Part shown: positions 1 to 5,396 of the stretch, piece by piece
Numbering within the stretch: the stretch's first letter is position 1
Layout of the letters: each line of letters starts with the position of its first letter
Source of the DNA: an uncultured Lachnospiraceae bacterium
GTDB taxonomy: Bacteria; Bacillota; Clostridia; Lachnospirales; Lachnospiraceae
Direction: 5' to 3'
Assembly: GCA_946611525.1 (NCBI GenBank)
Contig: CAMODS010000104.1
Coordinates: 1 to 5,396 of the forward strand
Length of the DNA stretch: 5,396 bases
The notes under the pieces: generated by a model
Databases searched by the model: none
The model's input: only the letters and a program-made list of their open reading frames with translations
Told to the model about the DNA's origin: nothing
Made by a program: the position numbers and the translations under genes

Positions 1-75
1 ATTTCAAAGCTTACCGATAAGATATTAAATGGCATAAAGGGCGAAAAGATCTATCGCGGTATTCTTATGGAGTGA
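1..75 (+). CDS. C-terminal end of an unidentified upstream protein (partial)
   Basis: Frame 1 is open from the left edge to a TGA at 73-75 and encodes 24 residues ending in IYRGILME. The fragment is too short to assign a family. It is followed after only 8 bases by the ATPase start at 84, and the GGAG that serves as ribosome binding site for the ATPase (69-72) lies inside its last codons. This spacing indicates that the two genes are co-transcribed and perhaps translationally coupled. In known contractile injection loci the genes before the ATPase encode baseplate, tape-measure or tube-terminator proteins, but nothing in these 24 residues allows a choice between them. Confidence 0.6.
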   Translation: MSKLTDKILNGIKGEKIYRGILME

Positions 76-83
76 AAAATTAA

Positions 84-2132
84 ATGAGTAAAACAGATAT
101 GGCGTACAGGGACGATCATGAATACTTAGAGGATGTTTTTTTGCATTTGGACCTTTACCTTGAAGGCAGGGATGATGCGGCAGCATCCAGAGAGAGGATC
201 ATTCTTGACCGGTTGGAAATGAATCGTGAGATGGCTGTACTCCCCCGGATCGAGCAGATACTTACATCTGTTCCGGATACGAGGGTGCATGGCTTTTTGC
301 GTCGTTTTCTGGCAATGATCACAAGAAGAAAGATCAGCAGGTCTTATAATATCAGGGCACAGGAGTTCTTTGCCGGGACAGGGGACGGATTCGGGGATGC
401 GGTAAATACCGGCGACGGAGGATCTTTCGCTCCTTCCCTGGCAGGGTATATGGATCTGCTCTGGCGTGACGAAGGGGAAACAGAAACCGGGCGCTACAGC
501 GATTATCTCTATATCAGGGAGCTTTTGGAGCTGCTCTTTCCGGAAATGTGCGGGGAGGATGATATCTTAAATGCTCCGGTGAAGACGGATATCCGTCTGG
601 TGGATTTTCTGACCGGGGATGACGCATATATTCCGCCTGACATCAAAAGGATCTTTCCCGAAAATACCATGACACCCCTGTTTATGGATGATATCTTAGC
701 TGCGGAAAGGAAGGCCATCGAGTCCGACAAAAGCCGCATGCTCTTATGGGGCCAAGGGGGCGGAGGAAAAAAGACAAGCATCAGTGTTGCATGTGAGCAG
801 TCAGAAAGGGTTTTGATCCTGTGCGATGTTTCCGGGCAGCCGGATGAAGAGACTCTTAAAAAGACGCTTTACTATGCAGAGCGTGAGTGTTTTATGTATC
901 GCGGCGTGCTGGCGGTAGAGGGTATTGAAAAGCGCTATGACGTGAAGTATTTTGCCTCTGTATTCAAGGATACGGCCGGGGCGTTGATCCCCAATGTATT
1001 CTTTTTGATGGATACGGAGGAGGAACCACGTATGGAGGAGGTTAAGTCTGTCCACGTGGGAGAGTACGACGAGGGACAGCGCAAGGAGATATGGGAGGCG
1101 ATCATGGGGGAGCTTCCCGACAGTGTGGAGATCGACAAGGATCTGGATATGGGAGCCCTTACCGCCACCTTTGTACTACCCCCCGGAAGTATGATAAGCG
1201 CCCTTGAGGAGGCTGTGGATCAGGGAGACGGCAGGATCGTCACAAAGAAGAATCTGTACAGTGCATGCTATGATCAGATGGACAGGACACTTTCTGACAA
1301 GGCGACCCGTATCAATACGGGCCAGACCTGGGAGGATCTTAAGCTGGGACCCACCGAGACCTCACAGCTTCGTGATATTATTTTAAGTGTTAAAAACCGA
1401 CACAAGGTTTTGTATGAGTGGAACTTCAAAAAGGTCCTGCCCTACGGAGCAGGGATATCTGTCCTGTTTTCCGGTTCTCCCGGTACCGGAAAGACCATGG
1501 CCGCGGGGGTTATTGCAAATGAGCTGGGGATGGAGATCTACAAGATCGACCTTTCAAGGATAATTGATAAGTATGTGGGCGAGACGGAAAAAAACATCAA
1601 GGCCATATTTGAAGATGCGAAAAAGATGTCCTGCATACTGTTTTTTGATGAAGCGGATTCCATTTTTAATAAACGCATGGATGTTTCCGGCGCCAATGAG
1701 AGATTTGCCAATATAGAATCCTCCCTGCTGCTCCAGTGCGTGGAGGAATACAATGGGATATCCATTTTGGCCACCAACGATACGGGACGTATCGACAAGG
1801 CCTTTATGAGACGATTCAAGTATCACGTGGTCTTTAACGAACCGGACGAGGAGACCAGGCTTTTGATCTGGAAGGGAGTATTTCCTAAGGAGGCTGTTCT
1901 CGCAAAGGATGTGGATTTTGAGACCCTTGCCAGGATCTTCAATATTTCCGGGGCAATGATAAAAAACATCGCCGTGGCGGCGGCTTATCTTGCTGCCAAA
2001 AAGGGAAAGATCGGCATGGATGACATTATCCTGGCGGCTTACCGCGAGGTGCAAAAGAGCAAGATCACGCCGGGGGCAGATGCAGAGTACTTATTTCAGA
2101 CTGTTGTGGGCGGCAGTGAGCTTTCATGGTAA
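84..2132 (+). CDS. Tandem AAA ATPase, Afp15-like (degenerate first module, VCP-like second module)
   Basis: This cytoplasmic ATPase has 682 residues. Residues 1-190 form a non-catalytic, mostly helical N-terminal region. Residues about 195-400 form a degenerate AAA module: the P-loop-like GQGGGGKKT (223-231) has Lys where Ser/Thr normally follows the P-loop lysine, and the Walker B position reads VLAVEG (275-280) without the Asp. Residues about 420-660 form a complete classic AAA module. It has Walker A GSPGTGKT (464-471, K470), a pore-loop-like KYVGE (496-500), Walker B ILFFDEAD (518-525), sensor 1 ATND (563-566), arginine-finger candidates R576/R577 and the SGA sensor-2 motif (622-624). The length and the inactive-active tandem match Afp15-type ATPases of contractile injection systems, where the ATPase is a conserved component thought to act in assembly or cargo loading. 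Related stand-alone ATPases exist, so the AAA call is firm and the eCIS role is inferred. The ATG at 84 has GGAG at 69-72, 11 bases upstream; ATG 99 is a weaker alternative. Confidence 0.85.
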   Translation: MSKTDMAYRDDHEYLEDVFLHLDLYLEGRDDAAASRERIILDRLEMNREMAVLPRIEQILTSVPDTRVHGFLRRFLAMITRRKISRSYNIRAQEFFAGTGDGFGDAVNTGDGGSFAPSLAGYMDLLWRDEGETETGRYSDYLYIRELLELLFPEMCGEDDILNAPVKTDIRLVDFLTGDDAYIPPDIKRIFPENTMTPLFMDDILAAERKAIESDKSRMLLWGQGGGGKKTSISVACEQSERVLILCDVSGQPDEETLKKTLYYAERECFMYRGVLAVEGIEKRYDVKYFASVFKDTAGALIPNVFFLMDTEEEPRMEEVKSVHVGEYDEGQRKEIWEAIMGELPDSVEIDKDLDMGALTATFVLPPGSMISALEEAVDQGDGRIVTKKNLYSACYDQMDRTLSDKATRINTGQTWEDLKLGPTETSQLRDIILSVKNRHKVLYEWNFKKVLPYGAGISVLFSGSPGTGKTMAAGVIANELGMEIYKIDLSRIIDKYVGETEKNIKAIFEDAKKMSCILFFDEADSIFNKRMDVSGANERFANIESSLLLQCVEEYNGISILATNDTGRIDKAFMRRFKYHVVFNEPDEETRLLIWKGVFPKEAVLAKDVDFETLARIFNISGAMIKNIAVAAAYLAAKKGKIGMDDIILAAYREVQKSKITPGADAEYLFQTVVGGSELSW

Positions 2133-2135
2133 AAA

Positions 2136-2170
2136 GCTGTCACGAAATATGCTATTTTGATAGTTTTTTT
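2136..2170 (+). terminator. Weak hairpin plus T7: possible intercistronic terminator or attenuator
   Basis: In the 59-base gap between the ATPase and the 837-residue gene, CTGTCA (2137-2142) can pair with TGATAG (2158-2163) with one G-U wobble. After a two-base bulge, AAATA (2145-2149) pairs with TATTT (2153-2157) around a three-base loop. Seven T residues (2164-2170) follow immediately. The layout is that of a Rho-independent terminator, but the stem is AU-rich, so efficiency would be low. The ribosome binding site of the next gene starts only about 7 bases later. Partial termination that sets the ratio of the two proteins is the most natural reading; chance is possible. It was found by eye with no folding energy calculated. 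Confidence 0.35.
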
Positions 2171-2191
2171 GAGTAAGAGGGGTAAGATCTT

Positions 2192-4705
2192 ATGGCAAAA
2201 GAGGTTCTGAAGATCCAAACAGATAAAAATAAGATCAATGATGATGTGAAAAAAGCCGCAAGCACATGGATGCGTATGAGCACCCTAAGGGGCGCGGACA
2301 GAAAAGGCGGATTCGTAGACGAGGCGGCCACCAACCGTATGATCGTTGATATGATCCAAACTTACTGGGATTCCATCATCGGCTGGTGTAATCTGCCCCG
2401 GGAGGATCGTGATGATTCCTTGGAGGTAATGGGCTTCATGCACGCTATCGTGGATGAACAAAAGCTGGCCGACCAGGAAAGCGATGAGGAGCTTACGGCT
2501 GCCATCAGCGAAAAAGTCAAAAAGATTGGCGGAAGCAATTCGGCTTTGGAAGCAAATGAAATAGAATCAAAAACCGAGCTTTCCGCAGAACAGAAATCCG
2601 GTCTGCGGGAGGTGGCCAAGTGGCTGTATCGTAATGCGCTGCGTGGCGGTAATTTTGACTGGATGAAAAATATCGTCCATTGGGCAAACGGAGATCTGAC
2701 ACGTAACACTTCCTTTGACCGTCGTGCTTATGTGCAGCAGATCATGGAGAAGTCAGACCAGGAAAAGCTCCTTATCTATTATCTCATTGCAAACAGGAAG
2801 ACAAACGGTGCCAAGGTGCTTCCTGAGGATGTGGAGGAATCACAGAAATACGTACCTGATCTTGATGCGATAAAAAACCGTCTGATAGCCACCCGTTTCA
2901 AGTTCTGGAAGAGGTTTTTGGGAAGTGAGATCTATTGGGAGAAGCTGGGTACGGCAGCGCAGCTTGCAACCGAAAACAGGATGATACTCATCGGATACCT
3001 GTCAAATCCCCAGGTGGATACGGAGAAAACAGCCGAAACGGAAGCAAAGGCTGAAATGGATGAGGAGAACCGGGAAATAGAAAAGGATGTAAGCTCCGGC
3101 GATATGGATACGGATATGGAGAAGATCTCACCCACACAGGAAAAGGAAATGGAAAAAGAAAAAGAAGAAGGGCCGGAAGGTGATTCTTCAAATGACGAAA
3201 AAGGCCCTTCACTGGATTTTGAAAAGATCCGGGAAGCCGGAGAACAGAGAAATGCGGCTCTCAAGGAGTTTCACGAGCAGCTTAAGGTATACAAAGAGCT
3301 CATTACCAAACAGGATGATCTTGCCGAGGGGACAGAGGAATACGAAAAAAATGAGGAAGCCATACGGACGCAGGGAACTGCGATCCAGGAGAACCTGGCT
3401 GTCCTTCTTGAGGCTAACAGTAAGCTTCCGAAACCGGAGGAGCTGGAAAAGGCCATTGATGAAAGTGTAGCTTCGGTAAGCAGGAATAAGGGAAACAACA
3501 TAGCGCGGCTGGACAGAGGCGAAAACAAGCTGGCGGCTAAATCCGCCCTGGCCTCTACCATAGTAAAGGGAGTCGGAGGCAGCGGTCTCGGAGCTCTCAC
3601 TAACCTGACCAAGTTTGTACAGATCAACTTATCCGGAGTCGCCACCATCAATTTCCTTAGCGGCGGTCTGGGAGCGCTCGGCGGCGTGGCCAATCTCCTT
3701 AACATAGTCGGGCTGGTTTGCGACCTGATAGATACACAGGATGTTATCATGACGGAAGCTGCGCAAAAAGAGCGTAAGTGGCAGATTGCCGCCGTGACCA
3801 TGAATACGGCACAGTCCATATCCCTTTTTTCCGTCAGGATATTAAATGGCGTTAAGAATGCAGAGAAGACCTTAAAGATCGCAAGTGATGCGACCAAGAG
3901 CTCTCTTAATTTTGCCACCCAGATGATCGGCGGCGTCGGAATGGTAACGGAAGCCGCCAGCTTCGGATATGCCTATAACCGGCTTAAGAACAGTAAAGCG
4001 GAAGCGGAAAAACTAAACAGCGCCAAACGGGAAAAGGAATTGCGGCGTCTTACCCAGGGAGGTCCTCTTTCTGAAAATGACCGCCGTGCAGATGTCCTTG
4101 ATAATATCCTGACAAGAAAAAATGAATCAAAACGGCGGACTGCCATGATAGATATGGTGGGCAGCGCCATTTCCTTTGCGGGTAATACTATACAGGTCTT
4201 AGGACCCGCATCTATTTTCGGTATGGTTGTAAGCCTTATAGGAACCGGCGTAAAGGTGATCGGCACCCTGTGGAATCTTGTGGAGACCATAAAAAGCAAG
4301 TCTAAGGTGGTCAACGAATTCTTTGGTATCGACGAGCTGTATGAAAAGGTCAAACCGAAGCTGCCTGCTCCCACCATGAAGGCCAGTAAATTCGAAAAAA
4401 AGGTTAAGGACGAACTCAGGCATATGGTGCTTGCGAAGCTGAATCTTTTTTCGGTAGATCAGGGATACTATTTTGCCATACGAAAGATGGCGGAGCTTTT
4501 GTATTATAAGGCTTTCTTTAAGGAGGATAGGACCACACCCCTCCAAAGAAAGGATATCGATGACCCGAAGTACGATTATGTCAGGAAGGAATACATCCCG
4601 AGGATCGAGTCTCTCGGCCTGCAGCCCAGATATCCTAATGCGGAAGAGGCAAAGGACTACGAGCCTCCGATCACTATTGAGATGCTGATGGTTAAATTAA
4701 AGTAG
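2192..4705 (+). CDS. Large unrecognised protein with acidic linker, coiled coil and Gly-rich hydrophobic segments; candidate membrane-active cargo or component
   Basis: I do not recognise this 837-residue protein. Residues 1-270 are helical and Trp-rich, with no signal peptide. Residues 271-345 are a Glu/Asp/Lys-rich low-complexity linker. Residues about 345-425 are heptad-like and probably coiled coil. Residues 447-700 alternate hydrophobic, Gly/Ala-rich stretches (strongest at about 486-514 and 673-699, weaker at 447-475, 530-597 and 650-672) with basic, charged connectors (about 598-648). Residues 705-837 are a charged C-terminal domain ending in MLMVKLK. Amphipathic glycine-rich helices of this kind occur in pore-forming toxins, secreted translocators and tape-measure proteins, so a membrane-inserting effector, membrane anchor or structural protein are all possible. 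The position between an Afp15-like ATPase and a chaperone-like gene favours cargo or a system-specific component, by inference. The start ATG 2192 is preceded by GAGGGG (2177-2182) with 9-base spacing. The next gene starts 12 bases after the stop. Confidence 0.8.
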   Translation: MAKEVLKIQTDKNKINDDVKKAASTWMRMSTLRGADRKGGFVDEAATNRMIVDMIQTYWDSIIGWCNLPREDRDDSLEVMGFMHAIVDEQKLADQESDEELTAAISEKVKKIGGSNSALEANEIESKTELSAEQKSGLREVAKWLYRNALRGGNFDWMKNIVHWANGDLTRNTSFDRRAYVQQIMEKSDQEKLLIYYLIANRKTNGAKVLPEDVEESQKYVPDLDAIKNRLIATRFKFWKRFLGSEIYWEKLGTAAQLATENRMILIGYLSNPQVDTEKTAETEAKAEMDEENREIEKDVSSGDMDTDMEKISPTQEKEMEKEKEEGPEGDSSNDEKGPSLDFEKIREAGEQRNAALKEFHEQLKVYKELITKQDDLAEGTEEYEKNEEAIRTQGTAIQENLAVLLEANSKLPKPEELEKAIDESVASVSRNKGNNIARLDRGENKLAAKSALASTIVKGVGGSGLGALTNLTKFVQINLSGVATINFLSGGLGALGGVANLLNIVGLVCDLIDTQDVIMTEAAQKERKWQIAAVTMNTAQSISLFSVRILNGVKNAEKTLKIASDATKSSLNFATQMIGGVGMVTEAASFGYAYNRLKNSKAEAEKLNSAKREKELRRLTQGGPLSENDRRADVLDNILTRKNESKRRTAMIDMVGSAISFAGNTIQVLGPASIFGMVVSLIGTGVKVIGTLWNLVETIKSKSKVVNEFFGIDELYEKVKPKLPAPTMKASKFEKKVKDELRHMVLAKLNLFSVDQGYYFAIRKMAELLYYKAFFKEDRTTPLQRKDIDDPKYDYVRKEYIPRIESLGLQPRYPNAEEAKDYEPPITIEMLMVKLK

Positions 4706-4717
4706 GAAGGATGAAGA

Positions 4718-5236
4718 ATGAAGGATAAGTATCTGAGGGAAAGAGAACTTTTAAAGCTTCTTTACAGGGATATGGAAGAGGTGGAGCTTGAGCCGGGGTA
4801 TTTCGAGGACGCCGTGCCCGGGTCTCATACCGATATGATCCGCACCTTCCATGAATACTACGGAGAAGCCGAAGAGGGCGTGTATGGAGAATATTATTTT
4901 ATGCCCTCGGCTCCTGATGAGGAGGCCTACTATTTCACGGCAGCCCTTACTCTGGTGGATGAGATAAAAGAGGAGTGTATCCCGGACCTGGCTGAAGCGC
5001 TCTCAAAGCTCAGCTTTTATATGCCTGTCGGCACCTTCTGTCTTAATAAAACGGGTCAGATCGTAGTATACAAGGTTTCTGAGATAATAGCAGCCGATCT
5101 GGACAAGGAGGCGGCGGTAGATCTTATGAACCGCACTGCCACCCATGCCATTGCCGTTCCGGAGAGATATGTGATCGTATTGCGGCAGCTGGCTACGGGC
5201 AATCTTTCGCTGGAGCAGTTTTTGATGCTGTTTTAG
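4718..5236 (+). CDS. Small acidic YbjN / type III chaperone-like protein, putative partner of the preceding protein
   Basis: This 172-residue protein is strongly acidic, with about 32 Asp/Glu against 15 Lys/Arg, and has no signal peptide or membrane segment. The C-terminal half follows a recognisable alpha/beta order: a strand at about 71-80, a helix at 84-97, strands at 100-122 containing MPVGTFCLNKTGQIVVYK (102-119), and a long helix at about 129-158. This pattern and the 'aromatic-x-PVG-x-F, then GQ-x-x-x-YK' hairpin resemble the YbjN family and the related CesT-like type III secretion chaperone fold. The match was judged by eye and no profile search was made. Small acidic chaperones of this fold are often encoded next to the protein they bind, so the 837-residue product 12 bases upstream is the obvious candidate partner. 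ATG 4718 has AGGAAGGA at 4704-4711 with 6-base spacing, overlapping the previous stop. An out-of-frame ATG at 4711 is not used. The C-terminus may be altered by a frameshift (see the entry at the right edge). Confidence 0.75.
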   Translation: MKDKYLRERELLKLLYRDMEEVELEPGYFEDAVPGSHTDMIRTFHEYYGEAEEGVYGEYYFMPSAPDEEAYYFTAALTLVDEIKEECIPDLAEALSKLSFYMPVGTFCLNKTGQIVVYKVSEIIAADLDKEAAVDLMNRTATHAIAVPERYVIVLRQLATGNLSLEQFLMLF

Positions 5237-5286
5237 CACACACAGACAGTCTGCATAAAGAGGGAGGACGGGGTGTCAGCGCACTG

Positions 5287-5396
5287 GTGTCTGTCATATA
5301 TTACTGCAATCAGATAGATGAATATAGAGATAATGCATTTGCCCTGGCCAGATCCCTGTCGGATACCATGATCGTTCTGACCATAAAGGATCAACC
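5287..5396 (+). CDS. Partial downstream reading frame or frameshifted continuation, start uncertain
   Basis: Frame 1 has no stop from 5083 to the right edge. Up to about 5220 it is only an out-of-frame reading of the 172-residue gene, rich in Gly, Cys and His. From about 5221 on it reads like real protein, for example FDAVLAHTDSLHKEGG and then VSVIYYCNQIDEYRDNAFAL, with codons like those of the neighbours. The other two + frames are closed at 5315-5317 and nearby. The first ATG/GTG/TTG in this frame is GTG 5287, which is about 19 bases from the AGGGAGGA at 5261-5268 and so badly placed; ATG 5368 is the next. It may be a new gene starting at GTG 5287, or a -1 frame continuation of the 172-residue protein joined near the five T residues at 5219-5223. 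The product is not recognisable. Confidence 0.35.
   Translation, partial: MSVIYYCNQIDEYRDNAFALARSLSDTMIVLTIKDQ

Noticed and set aside
21..33. The 13-base string GATATTAAATGGC occurs at 21-33 and again at 3838-3850
   Set aside because: Both copies encode an ILNG peptide in coding frames, the flanks differ, and there are no further copies, so chance or a shared short peptide is more likely than a functional repeat.
1554..2054. A 166-codon open frame on the minus strand inside the ATPase gene
   Set aside because: It is antisense to the conserved Walker B, sensor 1 and sensor 2 region of the AAA module; the + strand reading explains the sequence fully.
2157..2191. TTGATA at 2157-2162 as a -35 element of an internal promoter
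   Set aside because: No -10-like hexamer occurs at about 17 bases downstream, where the ribosome binding site of the next gene lies instead.
3271..3918. A 215-codon open frame on the minus strand inside the 837-residue gene
   Set aside because: It lies wholly inside a well-supported + strand gene, its composition (Ser, Pro, Arg and Leu runs) is that of an antisense shadow, and no domain or ribosome binding site supports it.
5243..5253. Palindrome CAGACAGTCTG just after the 172-residue gene
   Set aside because: The two 5-base arms are separated by a single base and cannot form a normal hairpin loop, there is no following T run, and a reading frame seems to continue through it.
5273..5317. 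GTG at 5273 placed 4-5 bases after AGGGAGGA, a good-looking start site
   Set aside because: The frame it opens has only 14 codons before a TAG at 5315-5317, with no sign of a real small gene.

Overview
The window holds one tightly packed block of co-directional genes on the + strand. There are two complete large genes, one complete small gene, the last 24 codons of an upstream gene, and a frame that stays open to the right edge. No rRNA, tRNA, CRISPR array, insertion sequence or origin is visible. The moderate GC content, strong purine-rich ribosome binding sites (GAGGGG, AGGAAGGA), heavy use of AGG/AGA and ATA codons and short intergenic gaps suggest an anaerobic Firmicute, perhaps of the Lachnospiraceae/Clostridia type. 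That assignment is inference from style only; there is no taxonomic marker gene.

Layout: 1-75 is the C-terminus of an unidentified upstream protein. 84-2132 encodes a 682-residue ATPase with two AAA modules, the first degenerate and the second a complete VCP-like classic AAA. This is the architecture of Afp15-type ATPases, which are conserved components of extracellular contractile injection systems (eCIS). A 59-base gap follows and contains a weak hairpin followed by seven T residues. 2192-4705 encodes an 837-residue protein that I do not recognise. It has a helical N-terminal part, a highly acidic low-complexity linker, a predicted coiled coil, then about 250 residues of alternating Gly/Ala-rich hydrophobic segments and charged connectors, and a C-terminal domain of about 130 residues. 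4718-5236 encodes an acidic 172-residue alpha/beta protein that looks like the YbjN / type III secretion chaperone (CesT-like) fold. After its stop, another frame reads as plausible protein to the window edge but has no good start codon, so it may be the start of a further gene or a frameshifted continuation of the small gene.

How they may work together (inference): the ATPase would act in assembly or cargo loading of a contractile particle or other large complex. The 837-residue protein would be a membrane-active cargo, anchor or structural component, and the small acidic protein would be its dedicated chaperone or adaptor. No sheath, tube, baseplate or spike gene is inside the window, so the injection-system assignment rests on the ATPase architecture and should be tested with flanking sequence.
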